64,000 nt of DNA from Hominenteromicrobium mulieris (GTDB lineage: Bacteria > Bacillota > Clostridia > Oscillospirales > Acutalibacteraceae): contig JAJJOY010000005.1 of assembly GCA_021029595.1 (NCBI GenBank), forward strand, positions 100,191-164,190, in the 5' to 3' direction. Both the position numbers and the translations under genes were made by a program. Of this stretch, positions 51,368-59,523 are shown in pieces (the first letter of the stretch is position 1; every line of letters begins with the position of its first letter). The notes under the pieces are model-generated. The model worked only from the letters and a program-made list of their open reading frames with translations, was not told the DNA's origin and did no database searches.

Positions 51368-51985
51368 TTACCATGGAAAAACAAAGTAAAATACCAAAGC
51401 ACTAATTACCGAAGCGATTAGAAAAAGCTTCTTACTTTTTGCTTTTTTATAGAACATGAAAAGAAAAATTAGCACTCCTATTACATCCATCAATAACTGA
51501 AATAGGAATGTATGATGCCCTAAAAAGTAAATAAAAATTACAATTGCTTCTGCGGCTAAAGCACCTACTGGCAGAGAATATAATATAGAATTAAAAATAT
51601 GTTCTTTATTCCAGTAATATAAGATAAACGCTGCTATTGCACAAGGGATTGAACAAATAGTAAATAATATAAATAGTGAAGTACGAAAACCACCAGAAAA
51701 TAAAGGTATGAATGTTCCTAATATTGCTTGTAATCCATAGAAACTCAATGTCATTCCAAACATATATAAAAACGAACTAATCCCTGCACAAATGTTTGAA
51801 GTACTTGCTAAAACAATGATGGTATTGGTAATAATCCAAAATCCCAATAGTGTTTGAATTGACGAAAAACTCCATAATGTATCAGCTGGGCAATAATCTG
51901 TAAGCCTGCAAATACATCCGACTAAAATACCAACCAAAAAAATTGTTATATAGGATTTCATACTATGGGTTAAGGTTTTGTTCAT
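51368..51985 (-). CDS. Multi-pass membrane protein of unknown function
   Basis: 205 residues, AGGAGAGG before ATG 51985. Six hydrophobic segments, first 'YITIFLVGILVGCICRL', plus a short Lys-rich loop near the end ('MFYKKAKSKKLFL'). Resembles small integral membrane proteins (perhaps DUF6518) often carried as accessory genes. Strongly AT-rich relative to its neighbours, which suggests separate acquisition. Confidence 0.65.
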   Translation of the reverse strand: MNKTLTHSMKSYITIFLVGILVGCICRLTDYCPADTLWSFSSIQTLLGFWIITNTIIVLASTSNICAGISSFLYMFGMTLSFYGLQAILGTFIPLFSGGFRTSLFILFTICSIPCAIAAFILYYWNKEHIFNSILYSLPVGALAAEAIVIFIYFLGHHTFLFQLLMDVIGVLIFLFMFYKKAKSKKLFLIASVISALVFYFVFPW

Positions 51986-52037
51986 AAATTTCCTCTCCTT
52001 CAGCTTTCAGTTTGTAATTGTCATTCTGACATACCGT

Positions 52038-52415
52038 TTATGAATAAACCATCTCATGCAAAATAATTTCTTCTGCCCGGTTGTGAATGTTATTGCAACG
52101 CTGCACCCATTCCATTTGAGAAGTACGCTTCAATTCCTCAGTCACGCCCTCGGCAGCTTTCATCTGCTCCATGATGGTGTCTAACCGTTCCTGTGCCTGT
52201 TCGTTCAGGTCTGCAAGGTATGTCCATAACTTCCCGGTCAGTGTCAATGTGTTCAATCTGGCTGGGTGGACTTCCCTTAAATATTCCCTGTGCATCCGTC
52301 CGTACTTTCCAATAGGGCGGTGTTCCTTCGGCAGTTTCAAGTCCGGGATGTAGTAATCTCCGACAAGGATATAATCAATTCCGTTTTCCGTTATTCTTGG
52401 TTTCAATTCGCTCAT
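52038..52415 (-). CDS. TnpV-family transposon protein
   Basis: 125 residues: 'ITENGIDYILVGDYYIPDLK', 'LGKYGRMHREYLREVHPARL'-type segment and 'ERLDTIMEQMKAAEGVTEEL', then 'MEWVQRCNNIHNRAEEIILH'. This is the TnpV family first seen in Tn4451. It follows the XRE gene with overlap and is not needed for transposition in Tn4451; function unknown. Confidence 0.85.
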   Translation of the reverse strand: MSELKPRITENGIDYILVGDYYIPDLKLPKEHRPIGKYGRMHREYLREVHPARLNTLTLTGKLWTYLADLNEQAQERLDTIMEQMKAAEGVTEELKRTSQMEWVQRCNNIHNRAEEIILHEMVYS

Positions 52416-52647
52416 GTTCCTTACCTCCTGTGGAAGCAGGCTCGTCTGGTACTAACTCAATCACATCGGTAATCTCACAATTCAGCGTTTCGCAGATACG
52501 GGCTAATGTGTCCATGCTGATGTGCTTTCCCTCTTTGCTCATGTTGGCAATCATATTCGTTGTCATACCGGCGGCAAGCCTTAAATCTTCTTTTCTCATA
52601 TCACGCTCTAACAGTGTGTGCCAGAGTGGTTTATAGCTGATGTGCAT
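52375..52647 (-). CDS. Small XRE-type regulator
   Basis: Start at ATG 52647 after AGAAAGG; 90 residues. 'PLWHTLLERDMRKEDLRLAA', 'GMTTNMIANMSKEGKHISMD' and 'TLARICETLNCEITDVIELV' is a compact Cro-type domain common next to TnpV. It overlaps TnpV by 41 bases. It may autoregulate the recombinase module. Between it and the recombinase (52648-52928) only hairpins are seen. Confidence 0.8.
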   Translation of the reverse strand: MHISYKPLWHTLLERDMRKEDLRLAAGMTTNMIANMSKEGKHISMDTLARICETLNCEITDVIELVPDEPASTGGKEHERIETKNNGKRN

Positions 52648-52887
52648 ATTGTTTTCCTGCCTTTCTATCCATACCACCGGGGCGGCTGCCCCGGCAGGAA
52701 CTTTTCTCTTATTATAGCACCAATCTTGTGTAATCACAATTTATTCTTGTAGATTGTCGCTGATACCGTCTGGATTGTGCTTTTCCTTTCTTTTTGTTCC
52801 CTTTAATTAGCCATGAACTGCTTCATGCCCTGGGACTTTGCTCAGATGTGATAAAGAAGCAATAGAAGTGTAAAAAATTTTGCCGTT

Positions 52888-52920
52888 CCTATCCGGCACT
52901 TGCGCATTGCGCCGGATAGG
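52888..52920 (-). terminator. Hairpin after the second inner recombinase
   Basis: Perfect 10-bp arms CCTATCCGGC and GCCGGATAGG, on the minus strand followed within 12 bases by AAAATTTTTT. Probably ends recombinase transcription. Confidence 0.65.
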
Positions 52921-52928
52921 TCGGGCGG

Positions 52929-54539
52929 TCATTCGGGCAGGTCTACCTTGCCAACGAAAGAGTAGTAAATATCAATGTCCTGTCTGCGTGTGCCGTTCTC
53001 GTCATAGCTGCACTCATGCACAACGATTTTCTCCACAAACTCACGCAAAAGGGTAGGGGTAAGTTCTTCAAAACTGGTATACTTGCGGACAACATTCATA
53101 AACTTTTCTGCGTTTACCGTGGCTTCCTGCGCTTTGGAAAGCTCTGCCCGGATAGCGGCGGCTCTCTCTTTCAGTTCTTTCTGCTCGGCTTCATAGTCTG
53201 CCGACAGTTCTGTGAAACGCTCGTCTGAAATGCGCCCGGTCACGCTGTCCTCATACAGCCGCTTGAAGATAGCGGATAACTCGCTGATACGCTTCTCGGC
53301 GGCTTCCAGCTCCTTTTTCCTTGCGGCGTTCCTGCGCTTGCCCCCGTCCTCGTTCTGCTCGATCAGCAGCTTCATAAAACGGGCTTCATGCTTCGCTGCA
53401 TAGCTGGTAACTTTCCGCAGATTGTCGGTCACTCCGGCGGTCAACAGGTCGGTGCGGATAAAATGCGCCGTACAGTCAACGGTACGCTTCTTGTAGCTCC
53501 CGCAGATGTAACAATCCTGCTTGCGGGTGGCGTTCTGGTAACGCTGCTGGTAAAGGACGCTGCCGCAGTCGGCACAAAAGAGTATGCCGGAGAATAAGCC
53601 CACTTCATCATAGCGGTTCGGGCGTTTGCGCTGCTTGCGTAACTCCTGCACACGCTCCCACATCTGGGTGTCAATGATAGGCTCGTGGTGGTTCTCGAAA
53701 ATCGCCTGTTTCTCAATGGGGTTCTCTACGCTGTGCTTGGTCTTGTAGGACGGCTTCTCCGTCTTGAAGTTTACCAGACAGCCCGTGTACTCCCTGTTTT
53801 CAAGGATATGTACCACGGTATTGGTCGCCCACTTGCACTCATAGCCGGGGTGGTAGCGGCGGGTGCTTCCCGTCCGGCGGTATTCCAGCGTTCCCGGCGT
53901 GGGGATTTCCTGCTCTGTGAGCATACGGGCTATCTTGGTCGGCCCGTTCCCGGCAAGGCACAAGCTGTAAATCTGCCGCACGACAGGGGCGGCTTCCCCG
54001 TCAATGATAAAATTTTCGTCCTCGTCCATAAGGTAGCCGTATACGGGTTTGCTCGTGACGGGCTTCCCGCTCATACCCTTAGACCGTTTTACTGCTTTGA
54101 TTTTCTTGCTCGTATCTCTCACCAGCCATTCGTTAAAAATGTTCCGCAGAGGGGCAAAATCATTGTCGCCCTGTGCGCTGTCCACTCCGTCATTGATAGC
54201 GATAAAGCGGACGCCTTTCTGTGGGAAAATCATTTCCGTATACATTCCCACTTGCAGATAGTTTCGCCCTAACCGTGACATATCCTTGACGATAACGGTG
54301 CCGACTTTTCCGGCTTCAATGTCCGCAAGCATGGCTTGAAAACCGGGTCTTTGGAAGTTCGCCCCAGAATAACCGTCATCTGTGTACCATTGCAGATTGG
54401 AAAAGCCGTTCTGCTTCGCATAGGTTTCAAGAATACGCTTCTGGTTTGAAATAGAATTGCTCTCACCTTGCAGCTCGTCCTCGTGGGATAATCTCGGATA
54501 AAGGGCGGTAATAAGGTTTCGGGTGGTCTGTCTTAACAT
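52929..54539 (-). CDS. Large serine recombinase of the second inner element
   Basis: ATG 54539 is five bases after GGAGG and preferred over the ATG at 54551; 536 residues. Catalytic Ser in 'ITALYPRLSHEDELQGES', then 'VIVKDMSRLGRNYLQVGM', recombinase domain 'KPVYGYLMDEDENFIIDG', zinc ribbon 'CADCGSVLYQQRYQ' and a coiled coil. It groups with TnpX-like enzymes. With TnpW upstream and XRE/TnpV downstream it forms a standard transposition module. Confidence 0.9.
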   Translation of the reverse strand: MLRQTTRNLITALYPRLSHEDELQGESNSISNQKRILETYAKQNGFSNLQWYTDDGYSGANFQRPGFQAMLADIEAGKVGTVIVKDMSRLGRNYLQVGMYTEMIFPQKGVRFIAINDGVDSAQGDNDFAPLRNIFNEWLVRDTSKKIKAVKRSKGMSGKPVTSKPVYGYLMDEDENFIIDGEAAPVVRQIYSLCLAGNGPTKIARMLTEQEIPTPGTLEYRRTGSTRRYHPGYECKWATNTVVHILENREYTGCLVNFKTEKPSYKTKHSVENPIEKQAIFENHHEPIIDTQMWERVQELRKQRKRPNRYDEVGLFSGILFCADCGSVLYQQRYQNATRKQDCYICGSYKKRTVDCTAHFIRTDLLTAGVTDNLRKVTSYAAKHEARFMKLLIEQNEDGGKRRNAARKKELEAAEKRISELSAIFKRLYEDSVTGRISDERFTELSADYEAEQKELKERAAAIRAELSKAQEATVNAEKFMNVVRKYTSFEELTPTLLREFVEKIVVHECSYDENGTRRQDIDIYYSFVGKVDLPE

Positions 54540-54639
54540 AGTGTCCTCCATTTCCGACAGCCAGCCCCACTATTCCGTATGACTATCATACCACACGCCG
54601 GGGCTGGCTGTACAGTCCTTTTTGCTTCTTTACGTCCCG

Positions 54640-54822
54640 TCAAATTGCCGATTTTTGTGTAGCAGCTTCCGCTTCCAGCACTTTCAGCATTTTATCGGCG
54701 GCGGTGGCGGTGGTGTCCTGCTTGAAATAGCCGGAAACGACAAGGACAGAGTTGCCCATGCGGATTTCCGTCACGCAATCCGGGCGGCGGGTGCTGCGGT
54801 CATTCTTTGGGGTGTTGGTCAT
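54640..54822 (-). CDS. TnpW-family transposon protein
   Basis: 60 residues, AAAGGAG before ATG 54822. 'RRPDCVTEIRMGNSVLVVSG' and 'YFKQDTTATAADKMLKVLEA' match the TnpW family of Tn4451-like elements. It overlaps the DnaC-like gene by 4 bases and precedes the recombinase by 100 bases. Confidence 0.8.
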   Translation of the reverse strand: MTNTPKNDRSTRRPDCVTEIRMGNSVLVVSGYFKQDTTATAADKMLKVLEAEAATQKSAI

Positions 54823-55673
54823 AGGCGGCTCTCCTTTCTATTCATCAGCTTTTTCAATTGTTCCATTTTCTCCTGCGCCGTGGCTTTTCGGAAGTTGCTC
54901 CCGGTAAAGCGGACAGGGGAACACATTTCAATCAGACGGTCATAAATGCGGGCGTGGGCGGTGTCCTCCGGGTGCTGCAAGTCCTCCAGCGTGAGATTGG
55001 TCGTGACGATCAGCGGCCTGCCGCTGCGGTAACGGCTGTCAATCACGTTGTAGACCTGCTCTAAGCCGTATTCCGTTCCCCGTTCCATTCCAAAATCATC
55101 AAGGATAAGCAGCGGGAAGCTGCATAGCCGGGAGATGTATTCGTTCCTGCCCTCAAAGCTGGCGGCAAGGTCATTGAGTATCAATGCAAAGTTTGTCATG
55201 CACACGGGGATTTCACGCTCCATAAGGGCATTTGCGATACAGCCCGCAAAATAGCTCTTGCCTGTGCCAACGCCGCCCCATAGCAGATAGCCAATGTTGC
55301 GCTCTTTCATAGCTTCCCAGTTCTCCACATAGAAATGTGCATGTTCCATTTGCGGACATTTGCCGTTGTCGTTCTCAAACGTCCAGCCCTGCATAGCCGG
55401 GTCTGTGAAGCCCCGCCGCTTCAACCGCTCGACAGTTTCAAGGTGGCTGCGCTGTTTCTCTGCGGCTTCCCGTTTCTCACGCTCTGCCCGCTGGCAGTCA
55501 CATTCTGCCGGGTGGCGGTCACGCCCGAAAAGGCTCTTGCCCTCCGGGAAATAGGCTTCTTTGGGCTTGCGGCATTTGCCGCAGTATAAAAGCCCGTCCT
55601 CGCCTGTGTAGTCCTCCGGCTCCGGCGTGGTATCGGTCATATTCAAAATCATTTCGTCAAATCCATTCGTCAT
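54819..55673 (-). CDS. DnaC-like helicase-loading ATPase
   Basis: Start at ATG 55673 overlapping the RepA-like stop; 284 residues. N-terminal Cys cluster (CGKCRKPKEA..CDCQRAE), Walker A 'LLWGGVGTGKSYFAG', Walker B 'PLLILDDFGMERGTEYG' and 'RPLIVTTNLTLEDLQHPED', the IstB/DnaC signature. It would load the host replicative helicase at the element origin together with the RepA-like protein. Confidence 0.9.
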   Translation of the reverse strand: MTNGFDEMILNMTDTTPEPEDYTGEDGLLYCGKCRKPKEAYFPEGKSLFGRDRHPAECDCQRAEREKREAAEKQRSHLETVERLKRRGFTDPAMQGWTFENDNGKCPQMEHAHFYVENWEAMKERNIGYLLWGGVGTGKSYFAGCIANALMEREIPVCMTNFALILNDLAASFEGRNEYISRLCSFPLLILDDFGMERGTEYGLEQVYNVIDSRYRSGRPLIVTTNLTLEDLQHPEDTAHARIYDRLIEMCSPVRFTGSNFRKATAQEKMEQLKKLMNRKESRL

Positions 55674-56428
55674 AAGCTCTCGCCCTCCTTGCAGGTATAA
55701 TCGGGTATGCCCTTTTTCGGGGCTTTCTTGGCTGCGTCCTCCTGCGCCCACTTGAAAATCGTGGCTGCATGGCTCTTGTATTTCCTCCCGCTGGAAGCGA
55801 TATGGCAGGATAAGCGGTCAATGTAATACTCCCACTTGCCGGGAAGCTCTGTTTTCAGCCCGTCAAGCTCCGTATCGGAAAGAATAACATTGTGGTATCT
55901 GCCATAGGCGGCGGGGGCGGGGTGTCCTGTTTCTAACTCTCTCTCTTTTTCTATCTCTATATCTATCTCTTTCTCTATCTCTATCTCTGGTGGACAAATG
56001 TCCGCTCGATATGGTGGACATTTGTCCGCCCCTGTCTGCGGCAGGGCTTTTTGTTCCTGCAAAGCCAGCCTCGCCCTGCGCTTGCGCTCCCCCTCGGTAG
56101 AGGACTGGCCGATTAAAAGCTCAATGTTGCTCATGTAGAGTGCGCCGCTTTGCAAAGGCTCCACAAGCCCCAGCTTCATAAAGATTTTCAAGGCTCTCTC
56201 TACGGTGCCTACCTGCTGGCGGGTAATGGTCGCAATCATCTGGGCGGTGTAGGGGATATTCTCGTCAAGCTGCAATTTCCCGCCGTTTTTCAGCGATTTC
56301 AAGTACAGCTTCAAGAGGATGTTGGAATAGATAACGCCGTCCTGCATACTTTCCAGCAGAACGATTGCGTCATCATCAAAATAGCTCTCTTTCAGCTTGA
56401 GGTAGTAATATTTGCGGTTATCTGCCAT
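55670..56428 (-). CDS. RepA-like replisome organizer
   Basis: ATG 56428 after AAAGGAGG; 252 residues. 'KYYYLKLKESYFDDDAIVLL' and 'NILLKLYLKSLKNGGKLQLD' with 'TITRQQVGTVERALKIFMKL' form the phage replisome-organizer N-terminal winged helix. The middle is a Glu/Ile/Lys linker encoded by TCTCTA-type hexamer repeats (about 55931-55990). The C-terminus 'RYHNVILSDTELDGLKTELP' matches DnaB/DnaD-like replication proteins. It initiates replication of the second inner element, with DnaC-like protein coupled downstream. Confidence 0.85.
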   Translation of the reverse strand: MADNRKYYYLKLKESYFDDDAIVLLESMQDGVIYSNILLKLYLKSLKNGGKLQLDENIPYTAQMIATITRQQVGTVERALKIFMKLGLVEPLQSGALYMSNIELLIGQSSTEGERKRRARLALQEQKALPQTGADKCPPYRADICPPEIEIEKEIDIEIEKERELETGHPAPAAYGRYHNVILSDTELDGLKTELPGKWEYYIDRLSCHIASSGRKYKSHAATIFKWAQEDAAKKAPKKGIPDYTCKEGESL

Positions 56429-56609
56429 AGGCTGTGTCCTCCTTTTTCCAGCGTTTGGAATAATAGTGGGGGCATAGTATGATAACCGCCCGGAAGCTCT
56501 GTTTGCAGTCACGGGTGCAGCCCCGGCATAGGTCGTTGTAAGTGATACGGTTGCGGTGGTTGAGGAAGAAAGACCATTCCAGCCGCCGCTTTTTGCTCAT
56601 TCTCGGCAA
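56418..56609 (-). CDS. Small zinc-finger-like protein (copy 2)
   Basis: TTG 56609 after AAAGGAG; 63 residues. 'MPRMSKKRRLEWSFFLNHRN' and CRGCTRDCKQSFRAVIILC parallel the protein at 49780. It overlaps the RepA-like start. The pairing with a RepA-like gene in both inner elements suggests a conserved replication helper. Confidence 0.75.
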   Translation of the reverse strand: MPRMSKKRRLEWSFFLNHRNRITYNDLCRGCTRDCKQSFRAVIILCPHYYSKRWKKEDTAYGR

Positions 56610-56669
56610 TGGTAAGCTCCTTTCTGCCGTTCCTATCGGTGCAACAGGATAGGGGGCATTTTCTGTATG

Positions 56670-56787
56670 TTCTCGGTGTCATTTTCGGGCTTTTTCTGCC
56701 CTGTAAGCCCCGTTTGGAAGTCGGGGAGTATTGCGGTAAGGGTTCATATCATACCTGTATTTTTGTAGGGTTTCGGTATCATTTCGG
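56670..56787 (+). repeat. Candidate replication-origin motifs (copy 2)
   Basis: TTCTCGGTGTCATTTTCGG (56670-56688) and TTTCGGTATCATTTCGG (56771-56787); the latter is identical to 50097-50113. Between relaxase and zinc-finger/RepA genes of the second element. Confidence 0.5.
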
Positions 56788-56795
56788 GGCAGTCT

Positions 56796-58427
56796 TTAAC
56801 GCTCCTGTTCGTGCTTTTTCTGCTGGCTCGGTGCGCCCCTTAAAATCTGGTCGATATTGCGTCTGACTGTCTGAAGCTCCTGCGCCCGCTGCCGTTTCTC
56901 CCGGTAGTCGTTATATCCGGCGTTCTTCTGAACGGTAAGCTGCTCGATCTCCCTTTGCAGGGCTTTGCTGGCGGGCAGCTTGGTTATTCCATGCTCCCGG
57001 AAATAGCGGGCGGCTGCGTCCGCTATGAGAAAATCGCTTTCGTGCTGCTCCCGGTAGGCTCTCCGGGCTTTCTCCGATTTCTGCGCTTTCAGACCGTCAC
57101 GGGCGGGCTTCGTGCCGATATAGCCCAAAAGGTTGCGCTGCAATTCCTTTTTCTCCCGGATAGCGGCTTCCAGCCCTTTCAGCCCGGCAAGGCTCTCCTG
57201 CGTGGCGGCGTTGGCTGCGGAAATGGCAGCGTCCAGCTCGTCCGGGGAAGAAAAGCCGTACTGCTGGTAGAGCATGAGGGTAGCCGACATCTGTTTGAGG
57301 TTGTGCATAGTCGCCCACTTCTCATAGCCCCGTCCTTTCCCCTCGGCTCGCTTGGCGGCTATGTCTACCATGCGCTGTACAGCGTCATTGTTCGGGGCGT
57401 TTTTCGCTTCTTTTTTCGTCCGTAAGCGGTCTTTGATACTGCCGGGGTATTCCGCTATGGCTGCGGGTTTTTCGGCGGCTCTGGCGGCGTTCTGCTCCAA
57501 AACGGAGAGGACAGCAGCCCGGTCAAAATCGTCCCCCAGCTTCCGGGCGGTAATTGGCTTCGTCCTGTCCGGCGTGAGGTAACTTAGCCGCCCCCGGCTC
57601 TCCTTGACGGTCACACCATGCCGGAGAAGCAGGGCGGCAAACTCATCAAAGCCGGAAGCAGCGGCAAGGGCTTCCCGGATAGTCCGGCGCAGCTTCGCCT
57701 TATCCGTTTCAAACTTGGTCTGCCGGGGCGTGATACCGTCCGCAATCATAGGGGCGTTTGCTTTATCCAGCGCAACCTGTCCTTTCTTCTGCGCCCAATA
57801 TTCACGCTCGGTAATGCGCTCCTTGCTGCCGTTCAAAAGGTCTATCTGATAAAGCCCCTCGCTGTGGCACATTTCCATGACTTCGGCTTTCAGATAGTTC
57901 ATAGCTGCGTCTGTGCAGCGGTGCTTGCAGCCTGCTTTCCTGTCCGCTGGCCTGTCCATGTGGGGCAGCATGGGAACCTCCGCAATCCGCAGACTGTTAA
58001 TGACGATATGCACATGGATATTTTCGGTGTGGCTGTGCCCGTCCGGGTGGGTGCAGACAAGAGCCTGGTGTCCGGGGAAATGCTCGGCGCAGAACTTCTC
58101 GCCCAGCTCCTGCGCCCGATCAACGGTCAAGCCGTTGTCCGGGCCGTCCCGTGGGTCAAAGCTGATGATATAGTGGTGGCTCTTAACGTCCTCCCGTTTC
58201 TGGTTCTTGCCATAGCGGAGATTGGAGCGCATACAGGCAACGGCAAAATCCTCCCCGTCACAATTCAGAGAGGATATGCGGTAGTCTGCCCTCGGTATGA
58301 GCCGCCCGTCTGCGTCAAGGGTGGGCTTCATGGTAAACTCGTCATGCTCGAATGTGAGGTATTTTTCAGCGTTCCCGTAGTTGGCATTTTTAGAGCTGAT
58401 ATGTTTGAGTATCGCCAACGGCTTCAC
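56796..58427 (-). CDS. Relaxase of the second inner element
   Basis: 543 residues. 'MKPLAILKHISSKNANYGNA' start, 'EDVKSHHYIISFDPRDGPDN', and the His motif in 'DGHSHTENIHVHIVINSLRI'. The C-terminal half ('YEKWATMHNLKQMSATLMLY', 'YNDYREKRQRAQELQTVRRN') resembles the relaxase of the outer ICE. It starts within MobC (38-base overlap). Its substrate oriT is probably at 58829-58856, which has a counterpart beside the other relaxase. Confidence 0.9.
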   Translation of the reverse strand: MKPLAILKHISSKNANYGNAEKYLTFEHDEFTMKPTLDADGRLIPRADYRISSLNCDGEDFAVACMRSNLRYGKNQKREDVKSHHYIISFDPRDGPDNGLTVDRAQELGEKFCAEHFPGHQALVCTHPDGHSHTENIHVHIVINSLRIAEVPMLPHMDRPADRKAGCKHRCTDAAMNYLKAEVMEMCHSEGLYQIDLLNGSKERITEREYWAQKKGQVALDKANAPMIADGITPRQTKFETDKAKLRRTIREALAAASGFDEFAALLLRHGVTVKESRGRLSYLTPDRTKPITARKLGDDFDRAAVLSVLEQNAARAAEKPAAIAEYPGSIKDRLRTKKEAKNAPNNDAVQRMVDIAAKRAEGKGRGYEKWATMHNLKQMSATLMLYQQYGFSSPDELDAAISAANAATQESLAGLKGLEAAIREKKELQRNLLGYIGTKPARDGLKAQKSEKARRAYREQHESDFLIADAAARYFREHGITKLPASKALQREIEQLTVQKNAGYNDYREKRQRAQELQTVRRNIDQILRGAPSQQKKHEQER

Positions 58428-58788
58428 CTACTTTCTGCAAGACTTCAAACTTCAAGGCGGCAAGGTCGGCGGCAGCTCCCCGTACCTCGCCGGATAAGGC
58501 GGTATAAGGTGCGCCGTACTCGTTAAGGCTCCGGGCTATCTGGTTGAGGTTTCCACCGATTTTCCCGTACTCCGCTGTGAGCTTGGAGAGGGCGGCAAGC
58601 AGCCCGTCATTGACAGGGGAAACGGTAATCACGGGGCGTATGGTCGCTCCCCGTATGGCTTGCCGGATAAATTCGGACTGGCTGATTTCATACGCCGCCA
58701 GCCGCTCCGTGAAGTCGGCGTATTCTTCATCAGACAGGCGGGTTTTAACCACATGGCGGCGGTGGGGCGTGTTGTATTTCTTTCGCAT
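58390..58788 (-). CDS. MobC-like accessory protein of the second inner element
   Basis: Start at ATG 58788 after GGAGG; 132 residues. Basic start ('MRKKYNTPHRRHVVKTRLSD'), ribbon-helix-helix segment, 'ISQSEFIRQAIRGATIRPVI' and 'YGKIGGNLNQIARSLNEYGA', the MobC signature (GNLNQ). It precedes and overlaps the relaxase, and the oriT candidate lies 41 bases before its start. Confidence 0.9.
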   Translation of the reverse strand: MRKKYNTPHRRHVVKTRLSDEEYADFTERLAAYEISQSEFIRQAIRGATIRPVITVSPVNDGLLAALSKLTAEYGKIGGNLNQIARSLNEYGAPYTALSGEVRGAAADLAALKFEVLQKVGEAVGDTQTYQL

Positions 58789-58828
58789 GGTCTGTGACCT
58801 CCTTTCTCGCCCGACAGGGCGCATAGCA

Positions 58829-58856
58829 GGGTTTGGGGAAGGCACTCCCCAACAAG
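58829..58856 (-). other. Candidate oriT of the second inner element
   Basis: On the minus strand CTTGTTGGGGAG, a short spacer, then TTCCCCAAACCC. The same flanked inverted repeat is at 29389-29412 in the outer ICE. Position directly upstream of MobC and relaxase genes fits an origin of transfer. Confidence 0.5.
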
Positions 58857-58990
58857 ATTCCCGCAGGGGCAAAATGAGCGGATAAGCGAATTTTGGTACT
58901 GTGGTAGAATCTTGCTCTGAAAAACTCCGGCGTTCCCCGGTTCCCGTCCTTTCCGCTAACAAGACGTTTCAAAAGGGCTTTGCTACCCGC

Positions 58991-59113
58991 TATTCCGGCA
59001 TATCTTGAAAATTTTCCTTTCACTACCTACAACACCACGAAAAGCAGAATAGACGGAGATTTTTAGAAATTTCCCCTTATTCCCTACAACACCACGCAAG
59101 CCGGAATAGGCGG
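58991..59113. repeat. 57-bp tandem repeat
   Basis: CCTACAACACCACG occurs at 59026 and 59083, with flanks GAAA(A/T)TTTCC and GGAATAG-like sequence also repeated; period 57, two full copies and a partial third. The minus-strand frame through it is open from 59249 to 58983 and would give repeats 'SAYSGLRGVVG' and 'SVYSAFRGVVG', but it has no good ribosome site. The other parts of 58789-59319 show no gene. Confidence 0.6.
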
Positions 59114-59319
59114 ACAATGGCAGTATTTTTTCTTTGATACCCTCCACGGATAGGAACAGGCTTTTGCCAACTGCGGCGGCTATTTTCTCTTTTGTTTTTT
59201 CATACTGGGGATTTTCAAAAACGCCGAACAGGAACGAAAAAAGCAGCAAATCCGTTGAATAGATTTACTGCTTTCTGGTTGCCGGCGAAGCGGCGGTTAT
59301 TCAGTTGTAGGCGGTAGAG

Positions 59320-59523
59320 CTATCTCCCAAAGCGGAACTTGAATATAGCTGTGAGAAGCGTCTGGGTGATGTAGTCCTCTGTATCTTGGTCTATCCGTCC
59401 ATTCACACGGGCGGCACACTGTATGCGGCGGCGGTAATACTGCAACACGGTTCCCACCGCTTCCGGCTCCCCGCTGGCGGCTTGTACGATTGTTTCATAA
59501 GGGAGAAGCCTGTTATTCTTCAT
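59320..59523 (-). CDS. Tn916-type helix-turn-helix protein
   Basis: 67 residues, 'RLLPYETIVQAASGEPEAVG' and 'VLQYYRRRIQCAARVNGRID', the HTH_16/Tn916 Orf8-like family. It overlaps the sigma gene by 11 bases. In Tn916-like elements this pair precedes xis and int; here those are missing and the mobilization module begins instead, marking a recombination joint near 59.3 kb. Confidence 0.8.
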   Translation of the reverse strand: MKNNRLLPYETIVQAASGEPEAVGTVLQYYRRRIQCAARVNGRIDQDTEDYITQTLLTAIFKFRFGR

